From NCBI GenBank assembly GCA_934667505.1, contig CAKULY010000007.1:19619-83618 (forward strand): a stretch of DNA of 64,000 nucleotides. The letters run 5' to 3'. The translations under genes and the position numbers were made by a program. Within the stretch, counting starts at the first letter, position 1. Each line of letters opens with the position of its first letter. Origin of the DNA: an uncultured Treponema sp. (GTDB lineage: Bacteria > Spirochaetota > Spirochaetia > Treponematales > Treponemataceae). The notes under the pieces were generated by a model. It saw only the letters and a program-made list of their open reading frames with translations, had not been told where the DNA came from and did not search any database. Positions 35,862 through 44,863 of this stretch are shown here, one piece after another.

Positions 35862-37336
35862 TAGAAAAATCTGAAAATCAAAACTCTTTGCTAAGTTTAA
35901 AAGAACTTGTTTCTGCCGTTTGCGGCGTTTTTGTAGGTTTTGCAAAAAGCGAAAAAGAATTTTATTTTTCCTCTGTTTGCACTGATAGCCGGAATGTTGT
36001 AAAAGGTTCTCTTTTTGTTCCTCTTATTGGGCAAAATCAGGATGGACACAAGTATATTCCTCAGGCAATTGAAAAAGGGGCGACCGTCGTTTTTGTAAAA
36101 AAGTCTGTGTATGATTCAAATTCTGAAAAGTACATGAACCTTGCTGCAGAGTACACTCATGTCGCATTTATTGTTGTTGCAAATACTCTTTACGCTTTGC
36201 AAGATGCTGCAATGGCTTATGTGGCAAAATTTCCAAATCTTATAAAAGTTGCAATTACAGGCTCTAGCGGAAAAACTACAACTAAGGAAATGGTTGTAGC
36301 CGTGCTAAAGCAAAAGTACAACGTTGTTTATACGCAAGGCAATTTTAATTCTGAAACGGGTCTTCCTCTTTCTGTTTTTAACATACGAAAGGAGCATGAA
36401 GCTGGCGTTTTTGAAATGGGCATGAATCGCAAAAACGAAATTGCAGAAATTGCTGCAGTTTTAAAGCCGGAGTATGCTCTTATTACAAATATTGGAACCG
36501 CTCACATTGGAATTTTGGGAAGCCGGAAAAATATTGCAATTGAAAAAAGAAAAATTTTTAAGTATATTCCTGAAAACGGAATAGCCTTTGTTCCTTCAGA
36601 TGATGAGTTTTCAGATTTTTTAACAGAAAATGTAAAAGGAAAAGTTGTATTTTATGGCGAAAATGTTCCAGAAAGCATAAGCGGAGCTTCTTTTATTTGT
36701 GACAAAGGCCTTAATGGAACTGAATTTAGCCTTGACGGTTGCAAAATAAATTTAAAAACTCCAGGTCTTTATAATTACAGAAATGCTTTGGGGGCTTGTG
36801 CTATAGGAAAAGCGTTAAAAGTTCCTGTTGAAAAAATAAAATACGCGCTTGAAAATATTGATTCAGTTTTTGGCAGAATGGAAACTGTTCCTTTAATTTT
36901 AAAAAATGGTGTAAAAGTAATACTCTTAAAAGACTGCTATAATGCCAATCCTGATTCAATGAAAAGCGTTTTAGAATTTTGTGCTTCTCTAAAAAACGTA
37001 GACAATAAAGTTTATGTTTTGGGAGATATGCTGGAGCTTGGAGAAAAGTCTGCTCAAGAGCACAAAAACGCAGTGGTCAGGGCTATTGAAACAAATCCTG
37101 CTTTTTTAATTCTTATTGGAAAAGAAATGAAAAGCGGGTATCAGGTTGCTTTGAATTGCGGCTTTAAGAATGTAAAATACATTCCAACTTACAATGAAGA
37201 ATCAATAGAAGAAGCTGGCTTAGAAGTTTTAAATCATGCAAAAGAAAATGGACTGGTGCTTATAAAAGCGTCTAGGGGAATTTCGCTTGAACGCATTATA
37301 AAAGTTATTGCAAAAACGGAGAGCCTTAATGAGTAG
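35858..37336 (+). CDS. murF: UDP-N-acetylmuramoyl-tripeptide-D-alanyl-D-alanine ligase
   Basis: Adds D-Ala-D-Ala to the UDP-MurNAc tripeptide in peptidoglycan synthesis. 492 residues. The Mur-ligase P-loop ITGSSGKTTTKEMV is near residue 136, with GNFNSETGLPLSVF, EMGMNRKNEIAEIA and DCYNANPDSMKSVL following. ftsW begins inside its end. The other cluster ligases (murC, murD, murE) and mraY/murG are not in this window. Confidence 0.95.
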   Translation: MIEKSENQNSLLSLKELVSAVCGVFVGFAKSEKEFYFSSVCTDSRNVVKGSLFVPLIGQNQDGHKYIPQAIEKGATVVFVKKSVYDSNSEKYMNLAAEYTHVAFIVVANTLYALQDAAMAYVAKFPNLIKVAITGSSGKTTTKEMVVAVLKQKYNVVYTQGNFNSETGLPLSVFNIRKEHEAGVFEMGMNRKNEIAEIAAVLKPEYALITNIGTAHIGILGSRKNIAIEKRKIFKYIPENGIAFVPSDDEFSDFLTENVKGKVVFYGENVPESISGASFICDKGLNGTEFSLDGCKINLKTPGLYNYRNALGACAIGKALKVPVEKIKYALENIDSVFGRMETVPLILKNGVKVILLKDCYNANPDSMKSVLEFCASLKNVDNKVYVLGDMLELGEKSAQEHKNAVVRAIETNPAFLILIGKEMKSGYQVALNCGFKNVKYIPTYNEESIEEAGLEVLNHAKENGLVLIKASRGISLERIIKVIAKTESLNE

Positions 37337-38549
37337 CTATAATTTTTTTGCGGAGCGGTCCTTTGAAAGGTACAAAAAGAGCGATTTGACTTTTTTAATT
37401 TCTGTAATTCTTTTGCTGGGATTAGGAATTTTTACTCTATTTTTTTCTTCTCAAAACTATGCAATGCGCATTTTTGATGATTCTTTTTATTTTGTAAGAA
37501 GACAGCTTATTTGTATATCAATAGGGATTTTGCTTTTTTTAGTTTTAGCATTTGTTCCTCTTGAGCTGATAAAAAAATCTATTCCTGTTATTTTTGCTGT
37601 AACATTGGTACTGTGCATTCTTACTTGCATTCCAGGAATTTCCATCGAAAAAAATGGCGCTAGAAGATGGATAAAAATGCCTTTTGGTTTTACACTTCAG
37701 ACTTCTGAGCTTGTGAAATTTACAATAATTATTTTTCTTGCAAACTTTTTTGATAAGCAAGCAAGCATTTCCAATCCAGAAGACAGAAATGTTGCTTCAG
37801 GCGTGTTTGTAATGCTTTTGTTTGTAGGGTTTGTTCTTGGTCAAAAAGATTTTTCAACATCTTTGTTTATTTTTTGTATCTGTTGTGCATTCTTTTGGCT
37901 GTGTGGCATGAAGATAAAATGGATTTGGGTTATTGGAATTATAGGAATTGGATTTTCAGTTTTCTTTATAGTAACTGAAGAATATCGAATGGAACGAATA
38001 ATTGCATTCCTAAATCCTACTGAAAAGCAGCAGACTTCTAACTTTCAGAGCTTAGCTGCAAAAAGAGCTATTAGTTCCGGAGGATTATTGGGAGCTGGCA
38101 TTGGAACTAGTTTAGTACAGAGCAATAGTATTCCAGAAGTTCATTCAGACTACATTTTTGCAAGCTGGTCTGAAGCAATGGGATTTTTGGGAGTTTTGGT
38201 TTATTTTGCAGTTTTAGCTTTGTTTGCTGCCAGGGGAACTGTAATTGCTTTGCATTGTACAAATCGTTTTGCGGCGTTTGCTTCTTTGGGATTCGTTTTT
38301 TCAATTGTAGCGCAATCTCTTATGAACTGCGGGGTAGTCTGCGGTTTGCTTCCTTCTACAGGAATCCCGTTGCCGTTTTTTTCTTTAGGAGGTTCTTCTA
38401 TTATAGTCACACTTGCAATGTGCGGATTTGTGCTAAATGCTAGCAGAGCTAATACCGAAAATGAAAGTGAAGTAAAGGTATCTAATAATTACACCGAATT
38501 TACTAATATCGACAGCATCGATGATATTGTTGGAGAAACTTATGAGTGA
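37329..38549 (+). CDS. ftsW: FtsW/RodA/SpoVE-family glycan polymerase
   Basis: SEDS-family membrane glycosyltransferase for septal peptidoglycan. 406 residues with about ten hydrophobic helices. The family segments NGARRWIKMPFGFTLQTSELVK, FQSLAAKRAISSGGLLGAGIG (shortened: SGGLLGAGIG) and PSTGIPLPFFSLGGSSI are present. ATG 37329 overlaps the murF stop and is preferred over the in-frame ATG at 37308. The position next to ftsQ, ftsA and ftsZ favours FtsW over RodA. Confidence 0.92.
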   Translation: MSSYNFFAERSFERYKKSDLTFLISVILLLGLGIFTLFFSSQNYAMRIFDDSFYFVRRQLICISIGILLFLVLAFVPLELIKKSIPVIFAVTLVLCILTCIPGISIEKNGARRWIKMPFGFTLQTSELVKFTIIIFLANFFDKQASISNPEDRNVASGVFVMLLFVGFVLGQKDFSTSLFIFCICCAFFWLCGMKIKWIWVIGIIGIGFSVFFIVTEEYRMERIIAFLNPTEKQQTSNFQSLAAKRAISSGGLLGAGIGTSLVQSNSIPEVHSDYIFASWSEAMGFLGVLVYFAVLALFAARGTVIALHCTNRFAAFASLGFVFSIVAQSLMNCGVVCGLLPSTGIPLPFFSLGGSSIIVTLAMCGFVLNASRANTENESEVKVSNNYTEFTNIDSIDDIVGETYE

Positions 38550-39390
38550 TTTAAGTCTTAGATTTGAAAATTATGAGGAAGGATTTTTTCAGTCTGAAAA
38601 AAAAGACTTTGAAAGTGTTGAAAAAACTGAAAAGTCTGATGATAAAATTGTAAAAGCCGTTAAAATTATTTTCGCTATACTTATCTCATGCATAGTTTTG
38701 GAATTTTGTTTCTATATGTTTATTCGTCCAAGTCTTTCTGCTCCAAGAGTTTCTGTGTCTGGGCAAAGTTCTTATACTCCCCAGGAAGTTGTAGGCATGT
38801 TAAAACCTATGAACGTAAAAAACTGGTTTGATTTCGATGTAGAATCTGCAGTTTCTATACTTGCTAGCGTTAGCGGCTTTGATTCTGTGACTGTAAAAAA
38901 ATCTTTCCCAGACAAAATTTATATTAGCATAGTAGAACGAGAGCCGGTTGCAATGACTTTTATAAACAATAATGGCAGAAGTATTCCAGTTCTAATTGAT
39001 AGAAATGGAGTTATCTTTCCGGAAAGAAATAAAAAGTCGTATGCTTCTTATATTCCTATTATTTCGGGACTGCCTGTGGAACATCTTACGGAAGGAATGA
39101 GAATTCCTATGAAATACAGAAGTCTTATTGACCAAATTTCTGTTATTAGGAGCATTTCTCAAAAGTATTTTGCAGCGATTTCTGAAATTTGCGTTGTTCC
39201 AAAGGAATATGGCAACTATGAGTTGGTTTTAATTCCTGTGGGCTCAAAAATAAAAGTTCTTACCGATCGCTCATTGAATGAAGACGCGTTAAAGTATATG
39301 ATGGTGGCACTTGATGTGGTAAACTCAATAGAACCTGATGTTTCAGAAATTGATTTGAGATACGGTTCTGTTTCTTATAGAAGAAAATAA
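38542..39390 (+). CDS. ftsQ: FtsQ/DivIB-like POTRA-domain division protein
   Basis: 282 residues: cytoplasmic acidic/basic N-terminus, a single membrane helix near residues 40-62 (IIFAILISCIVLEFCFYMF), a POTRA domain (VSVSGQSSYTPQEVVGML) and a beta domain with VTVKKSFPDKIYISIVEREP. ATG 38542 overlaps the ftsW stop, mirroring the murF-ftsW junction; the ATG at 38521 is less likely. A hairpin repeat separates it from ftsA. Confidence 0.87.
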   Translation: MSDLSLRFENYEEGFFQSEKKDFESVEKTEKSDDKIVKAVKIIFAILISCIVLEFCFYMFIRPSLSAPRVSVSGQSSYTPQEVVGMLKPMNVKNWFDFDVESAVSILASVSGFDSVTVKKSFPDKIYISIVEREPVAMTFINNNGRSIPVLIDRNGVIFPERNKKSYASYIPIISGLPVEHLTEGMRIPMKYRSLIDQISVIRSISQKYFAAISEICVVPKEYGNYELVLIPVGSKIKVLTDRSLNEDALKYMMVALDVVNSIEPDVSEIDLRYGSVSYRRK

Positions 39391-39411
39391 TTTAGGGTTT
39401 GTTAAAAAAAT

Positions 39412-39464
39412 AAAAACGGCTGAGTCAAACTCTTTAGTGTAAGCGTACTTTGACCAGACGTATT
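39412..39464 (+). repeat. ~50-bp hairpin repeat between ftsQ and ftsA
   Basis: AAAAACGGCTGAGTCAA at the left and TTTGACCAGACGTATT at the right match copies at 50761-50806 and, reversed, 63830-63881. GTCAAA (39424-39429) pairs with TTTGAC (39449-39454), where the other copies have GTCAAG...CTTGAC: a compensatory G-C to A-T change. It sits 7 nt upstream of the ftsA ribosome-binding site. Confidence 0.75.
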
Positions 39465-39486
39465 CTTGCCAAGGGGTAAAGTCTAA

Positions 39487-40734
39487 ATGGTAGTAGGACT
39501 TGACATAGGAACTAGTTGTATAAGAGTCGCTATAGGTGATTATGATGAAAATGGTGTTTTCAGGATTTTTGGCACATCGTCGGAAAAGTCTATAGGTCTT
39601 AGAAATGGAAACATTGTAAACATAGAAGCTGCTTCTAATACAATTCGAAAAGCAATTGAAAATGCAGAGCAAAATGCCGGCGTTGAAGTTACATCTTGTT
39701 TTGTGACAATTGGCGGAGACCAAATAGAAGGGCTTAACGCAACAGGAAAAGTCGCCGTTTCTAAAAAAAGTAAATCCCAGCAAGAAATTGGTCCTGATGA
39801 TATTGCCCGCGTAAAGGAATCTGCAACCGCTGTTCAAATGTCTTTAGACAGAGAGATGCTTCATGTTATTACGCAGGAATACATTGTCGATCATATCCAT
39901 GGAATAAAAGATCCAATGCACCGGCTTGGAGTCTGTCTTGAGGCTTCTGTGCACATAATTACAGCCTCTCTTACAGCTATAAAAAACATGGGACTGTGCA
40001 TAAATCGCGCAGGTTATTCTGTTGATGGAGTAATGTTAAAAACTTTAGCGGCCACTCATACGGTTGTAAATGATGATGAATCAGAGCTTGGCTCAATTGT
40101 GATAGATTTAGGAGCTGGAACTACAGATTTTCTAGTTTTGGTTCATGGAGCTCCTATTTGCACGGCTTCTATTCCTCTCGGCGGAAATATTGTGACGAAC
40201 GATGTGGCTCAAGTTTTAGGAATAGGAATAAATGAGGCTGAGCGAATAAAAGTTGAATCTGGCTGTTGTTGGGAAGAAAACATCGATCATCGCCAAAAAG
40301 TCATAATTAATGGCGTTGGTGGTCAACCTCCTAGAGAAATTTTGCAGTCGGAGCTGTGCCAAATTATTGAACCTCGAATGGAAGAAATCTTTACGATGGT
40401 CATAAATAAAATTATGGAAAAAACTAACGTGACTCAACTTTCTGGAAACATAATTCTTACGGGTGGCGGCGCCCGTATGAATGGAATAATAGAACTTGTT
40501 CAGAATGTTTTTCAAACTTCTGCGGTTAGGATTGGAACTCCAGAGCGACTTGGTGGAATTGAAGAAGATTATTCTGGACCGGAGTGGGATAGTGTTATTG
40601 GTCTTGTAAAAGCTTGCAAAGATAATAAGGTTAAAAAAACAAAAAAGAATAAAAAAGCAGGATTTTCGTCTGGAAAGAAACAGTCTAATTCAAAGGAAAA
40701 TCCTGTTGTAAAATTTTTAAAATCTTTATTCTAA
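39487..40734 (+). CDS. ftsA: Cell division protein FtsA
   Basis: Actin-like ATPase tethering FtsZ to the membrane. 415 residues. VGLDIGTSCIRVAIG opens the protein, with VIDLGAGTTDFLVL near residue 204 and ILTGGGARMNGI near 322 as the actin-fold phosphate motifs. The C-terminal end KENPVVKFLKSLF is the amphipathic membrane-targeting helix. AAGGGG lies about 10 nt before the ATG. Confidence 0.96.
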   Translation: MVVGLDIGTSCIRVAIGDYDENGVFRIFGTSSEKSIGLRNGNIVNIEAASNTIRKAIENAEQNAGVEVTSCFVTIGGDQIEGLNATGKVAVSKKSKSQQEIGPDDIARVKESATAVQMSLDREMLHVITQEYIVDHIHGIKDPMHRLGVCLEASVHIITASLTAIKNMGLCINRAGYSVDGVMLKTLAATHTVVNDDESELGSIVIDLGAGTTDFLVLVHGAPICTASIPLGGNIVTNDVAQVLGIGINEAERIKVESGCCWEENIDHRQKVIINGVGGQPPREILQSELCQIIEPRMEEIFTMVINKIMEKTNVTQLSGNIILTGGGARMNGIIELVQNVFQTSAVRIGTPERLGGIEEDYSGPEWDSVIGLVKACKDNKVKKTKKNKKAGFSSGKKQSNSKENPVVKFLKSLF

Positions 40735-40749
40735 ACAGGTGGTGGGAAT

Positions 40750-42039
40750 ATGGAATACGAAGTAATAAGCAAAACTGGCTCTAATCTTGGGGAAGAAAGT
40801 CCTACTCATATAAAAGTTGTAGGTTGCGGCGGCGGCGGCGGAAATGCTGTAAACTGCATGATTGACGCTGAAATTAAAGGCGTAGATTTTGTCGCTTTAA
40901 ATACAGACCTTCAGGCGCTAAAGCGTTCTAAAGCTGAGTATAAACTTCAAATAGGTCAAAAAATTTCTGGCGGTTTGGGGGCTGGCGGAAATCCAGAAGT
41001 AGGCGAAGAGGCTGCCAAAGAAGAAGAAGAAGCAATTCGCAATATTTTAAAAGGTTCGGACATGGTTTTTGTTACCGCAGGAATGGGTGGTGGTACAGGA
41101 ACTGGTTCCGCTCCTATAGTCGCTCGTATTGCTCGTGAATTAGGAGCCCTTACTGTAGCTGTAGTTACAACTCCTTTTAATTTTGAAGGAAAGTTAAGAA
41201 TGCATCAGGCTGAAGAAGGCATAAAAAAACTTCGCGCTTCAGTAGATTCTTTAATTGTAATTCCAAATCAGCAAGTTTTTAAAGATATGGAAAAAAATCT
41301 TACTGTGCAAAATGCATTCCGCATTATTGATGATATTTTGCGGCAGGGAGTTCAAGGAATTTCAGATATAATTACAAAGCCTGGACTTGTTAATAGAGAT
41401 TTTAATGATGTTGAATCTGTTATGAAAGGTCAAGGAGATGCAATCCTTGGAACTGGCATCGGCAAGGGGGAAAACCGTGCTGTTGACGCTGCGACTGCAG
41501 CCATAAATAACAAATTGCTTGAAAATGTCCGCATAGATGGCGCAAAGAATGTGCTTATCAATATTTGCGGCAATAGCGGTGTTTGCATGGCTGAATGTGA
41601 TGAAATTGCAAATATTGTAACAGCAAGCGCAAATCCTGACGCAAAAGTTCTTTGGGGACAAGTTATTGATGATTCAATGGAAGACACAATCTGTGTAACT
41701 GTAATTGCTACAGGATTCAATAAAAACACTCCTGAAGAATCTGAAACTGAGGAAGTTGTTCAAAAAGAAGAAAAAACTGTTGAAGATTCAAATCATATTT
41801 CAGTATCAGATTTTAATATGCTTCTTTCTGGAAAAAGTTCAAAGAGTTCCATGGATTCTCCTGAACTTTTTGAAGAAGAGCCTTCTGCCCAAAATGACTC
41901 TTTGCCTGGAAATATAAGCCCGGATCAGTACGGAACAATGACTCCAAAAGGCAAAATAGATCCTGATGACATAAATACTCCTACAGTCCTTAGGAAAAAG
42001 AATGGATATTCAGCAACAATTAATTTTAACAGAAGATAA
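40750..42039 (+). CDS. ftsZ: Cell division protein FtsZ
   Basis: Tubulin-like GTPase forming the Z ring. 429 residues. [15 protein letters not shown] near residue 24, the tubulin signature [10 protein letters not shown] near 114 and the T7 loop region are intact. The C-terminal linker is about 90 residues and acidic; the terminal peptide is unlike the E. coli consensus, ending [21 protein letters not shown] precedes the ATG. A xer gene starts inside its last codons. Confidence 0.97.
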   Translation: MEYEVISKTGSNLGEESPTHIKVVGCGGGGGNAVNCMIDAEIKGVDFVALNTDLQALKRSKAEYKLQIGQKISGGLGAGGNPEVGEEAAKEEEEAIRNILKGSDMVFVTAGMGGGTGTGSAPIVARIARELGALTVAVVTTPFNFEGKLRMHQAEEGIKKLRASVDSLIVIPNQQVFKDMEKNLTVQNAFRIIDDILRQGVQGISDIITKPGLVNRDFNDVESVMKGQGDAILGTGIGKGENRAVDAATAAINNKLLENVRIDGAKNVLINICGNSGVCMAECDEIANIVTASANPDAKVLWGQVIDDSMEDTICVTVIATGFNKNTPEESETEEVVQKEEKTVEDSNHISVSDFNMLLSGKSSKSSMDSPELFEEEPSAQNDSLPGNISPDQYGTMTPKGKIDPDDINTPTVLRKKNGYSATINFNRR

Positions 42040-42937
42040 AAAGTCTGTAAAAATCGAGCAGTTTCTTTCTAGTTTTTACACAGATATTTTGCTAGTGGAA
42101 AGACATTCAGAGGAAACTGCAAAAACCTACCGCCTTTGCGCAGAAATTTTCTTAAACTGGTGCGCTTCCTCAAAGATAAAGCTTTCTAATGTGTCTGTGC
42201 AAAATTTAATATATTACTTTGCCTGGAGAAAAGCTTCTGGTTGTACGCCAATAACTTTGTCAAAAGAGCTTTCCGCCTTGCGTTCTTTAGGCGAATACTT
42301 TGTTAGAAACAGCATTTGGACAGAAAATCTTGCTCTTTTGCTGGAGCGTCCAAAGGCGTCTAGAAATTTGCCGAAAGTGCTTTCTGTATCTCAAGTTGAC
42401 ACAATCCTTTCTTCCATTGATGATTCAACTCCTGTTGGAATAAGGGATGCTGCCCTGTTTGAACTTATTTATTCATGCGGACTTAGAATTAGCGAGGCAT
42501 GTTCTTTGCTCGTTCAAAATCTTCACCTTAACGAAAATATTATTTTAGTGCGCGGAAAAGGTGATAAAGAGCGCATAGTTCCCTTTGGCGAAGAAGCTAA
42601 GGTAAAATTATTGCGCTATATTAATGAAGCTAGACCGATTCTTACAAAAAATAGAATTGTTGCTCAGCTATTTGTGAATTATAAAGGAGAGCCAATTAGC
42701 AGAAAAGGCGTTTGGAAAAAATTTAAAGAAATTGAAGCGATTGCAGGAATTGATGCAAAAGTTCATACGTTAAGACATTCATTTGCGACTCATTTATTGG
42801 CAGGCGGGGCAGATTTGCGTTCTGTGCAAGAACTTTTAGGGCACTCTGATTTGTCAACAACTCAAATCTACACTCATGTGGAAGATAAGCAGCTAGAAAA
42901 TCAGCATAAAAAATATTTTCCTGGTCATTCTGGCTGA
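42002..42937 (+). CDS. Tyrosine recombinase, XerC/XerD-like (first)
   Basis: 311 residues: an N-terminal core-binding SAM-like domain (about 20-110) and a catalytic domain with SCGLRISEACSLL (Arg), GKGDKERIVPF (Lys), HTLRHSFATHLL (His-x-x-Arg) and LGHSDLSTTQIYTHV (His and nucleophile Tyr), so all catalytic residues are present. Probably resolves chromosome dimers at dif together with the second Xer at 47045. The start lies 38 nt inside ftsZ. XerC versus XerD cannot be decided from sequence alone. Confidence 0.92.
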   Translation: MDIQQQLILTEDKKSVKIEQFLSSFYTDILLVERHSEETAKTYRLCAEIFLNWCASSKIKLSNVSVQNLIYYFAWRKASGCTPITLSKELSALRSLGEYFVRNSIWTENLALLLERPKASRNLPKVLSVSQVDTILSSIDDSTPVGIRDAALFELIYSCGLRISEACSLLVQNLHLNENIILVRGKGDKERIVPFGEEAKVKLLRYINEARPILTKNRIVAQLFVNYKGEPISRKGVWKKFKEIEAIAGIDAKVHTLRHSFATHLLAGGADLRSVQELLGHSDLSTTQIYTHVEDKQLENQHKKYFPGHSG

Positions 42938-43035
42938 ATAATGTAAAAAAACTTTGCAAATTTTGATTTACTATGTATATTATTTATATTAGCAGAAAAA
43001 GTTGCTTTCTATTCTTTTTATAGGGGAAAATTAAA

Positions 43036-43791
43036 GTGAAAAATAAAGTTTTTTTGTTTTGCGGGTTGCTTTCAGTAGCCTTATTGCTATCAAGTTGTAA
43101 TTATTCAAATAAAAAATTGCTCCAAAAGCGATTAGAAAATATGCAGCGGGCTTCAAAAACTCCTGTTTCAGTTGAAGAGATAAAATCTGCAATAAACAAA
43201 TATGATGAAGAATCTGCCGAAATCGTTAAAAAAAATGCGCAAGTTGGAATCTGGTATAAGATACTAGGCACTCGCTATATTGATAAAAAAATGTATGGAG
43301 AAGCTTTGGAATGTTTTGAAAAATCTCTGGAATACTATCCGGAAAATCCAAATCTTTATTATTACATTGGTCGTTGTGCTGCTGCGATGAGCAGAACTGT
43401 TTTTGAAAATGATATGTACCGCGATCCTAAAAAAAAGCAAAACTATTTAAGAATGTGCGAAGAATCCTACATTCAGGCATTGCAACTAGATTCTCGTTAT
43501 TCTACTGTTTTATATTCCTTGGGGGTTCTTTACACTTACGGCGCTGTGCCCGGTGAAATCGGGCTGAACGAGCCAGAGAAGGCGATTCCGTATCTTCTTA
43601 GATTTTTGGAAATAGAAACAAAAGATACTTCAGGGATGTTTGCGCTTGCTAGAGCGTATGCTGTTACTGGCAGTTATGAAAAAGCTGTTGAAATGTACGA
43701 TAAAATTATTTCTATAACAAAATCTGCCAAAATTAAAGCTGACGCAGAAGCAAACAAGAAACAGGTTTTAGATGCTTCCTATGAATTATAA
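43036..43791 (+). CDS. TPR-repeat lipoprotein
   Basis: 251 residues, GTG start 9 nt after AGGGGA. The signal peptide KVFLFCGLLSVALLLSSC ends at a clear lipobox (Cys near residue 21). The mature part has at least three tetratricopeptide units (YGEALECFEKSLEYYPENP; YSTVLYSLGVLYTYG; MFALARAYAVTGSYEKAVEMY). A periplasmic scaffold is likely; the position between the division cluster and dprA is one I recall from other spirochaetes. Confidence 0.82.
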   Translation: MKNKVFLFCGLLSVALLLSSCNYSNKKLLQKRLENMQRASKTPVSVEEIKSAINKYDEESAEIVKKNAQVGIWYKILGTRYIDKKMYGEALECFEKSLEYYPENPNLYYYIGRCAAAMSRTVFENDMYRDPKKKQNYLRMCEESYIQALQLDSRYSTVLYSLGVLYTYGAVPGEIGLNEPEKAIPYLLRFLEIETKDTSGMFALARAYAVTGSYEKAVEMYDKIISITKSAKIKADAEANKKQVLDASYEL

Positions 43792-44821
43792 AAATAAAGA
43801 TCCTCTTTTGCTTATTTCTTTAGCAAGAATAACTTTTTTGTCTCTTGCAGAAAAAATAAATTTGCTAAAAAATCTTGACAGTTTCAATAACCTTGCGTTA
43901 CTGTCTATAGAAGATATATCAAAATATGTGAATCGGAGTATAAAAGTTTCTTCTTGGAATGGAAAGAAAAATTTGCTTTATGCGCAAAAAGAGCTTTCTA
44001 TTCTTGAAGCAAAAAATATTGGCTATCTTGCGTATGGCGAAGAAAATTATCCGGCTTTGCTGCGAGAAATTCCAAATGCTCCTTTTTTGCTTTTTTACAG
44101 AGGGAATGTAAACGCTCTTGTGTCTGGAAAAACAGTTTCTGTTGTTGGAACGAGGCGTATCTCTCCTGAATCTAAGATGGCTGCCCAAAAGTTCGCCTAC
44201 GATGCTGTAAATGACGGCTGCACAGTTGTAAGCGGTCTTGCATACGGGGTTGACAGTGCTGCTCATCAAGGTTGCATAAACGCTTATTTTGATATTTTAG
44301 AAAATTCAGAAAAAAAATCTGTGGGGAAAACAGTAGCAGTGTTGCCTTGCGGTTGCGATACAATTGTGCCTTCCTCAAATGCCAGGCTTGCTCAAAAGAT
44401 TCTTTCTTGCGGCGGCTGCATCGTAAGCGAGTATGTTCCAGGAACTCCCGCACAAGCGTGGCGGTTTGTTCAGCGCAATAGAATAGTTGCAGGACTTTCT
44501 CCGTCAACAGTTGTAATTCAAGCTCCTGTCGGTAGCGGGGCTTTGTTGACTGCTGGCTTTGCTTTGGAATATAACAGGGATGTTTTGTTTCATTCTTCGG
44601 GATTTTGTGAAAATTCTAAAAAAATCGCTCATTCTGTTTATGAAGATTTGAAGAAAAAGGTTTTGCAAAATCAGGCTAACAGGTCAAAACTGGAAAGCAC
44701 TTCTGAAATGTTTGTTGAATCTGGAGCTTCTGTTGTAGACAGTTATTCGGATTTTCAAAAGTGTGTTTTGGCGCCTCCCGGAACTCATAGAATACAAATG
44801 GAGCAAATGACTTTGTTTTAG
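43772..44821 (+). CDS. dprA: DNA-processing protein DprA (Smf)
   Basis: Loads RecA on incoming single-stranded DNA during transformation, and binds ssDNA generally. 349 residues with the Rossmann-like core: VVGTRRISPESKMAAQKFAYD, VSGLAYGVDSAAHQG, VAVLPCGCDTIVPSSNARLA and VVIQAPVGSGALLTAGFAL. Both ATG 43772 and ATG 43781 overlap the upstream lipoprotein gene; neither has a good Shine-Dalgarno. No other competence genes are in the window. Confidence 0.94.
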   Translation: MLPMNYKNKDPLLLISLARITFLSLAEKINLLKNLDSFNNLALLSIEDISKYVNRSIKVSSWNGKKNLLYAQKELSILEAKNIGYLAYGEENYPALLREIPNAPFLLFYRGNVNALVSGKTVSVVGTRRISPESKMAAQKFAYDAVNDGCTVVSGLAYGVDSAAHQGCINAYFDILENSEKKSVGKTVAVLPCGCDTIVPSSNARLAQKILSCGGCIVSEYVPGTPAQAWRFVQRNRIVAGLSPSTVVIQAPVGSGALLTAGFALEYNRDVLFHSSGFCENSKKIAHSVYEDLKKKVLQNQANRSKLESTSEMFVESGASVVDSYSDFQKCVLAPPGTHRIQMEQMTLF

Positions 44822-44863
44822 AATAAAGTAGAAATTAATTTTCTATTAAGATAAGGAATGATT

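Noticed and set aside
37308-37328. Longer starts of ftsW (37308) and ftsQ (38521)
   Set aside because: In both cases an ATG overlapping the upstream stop region fits the coupling style of this operon better.
42938-43035. dif site near the xer genes
   Set aside because: I looked for a 28-bp dif-like imperfect palindrome around both xer genes and found none convincing by eye.
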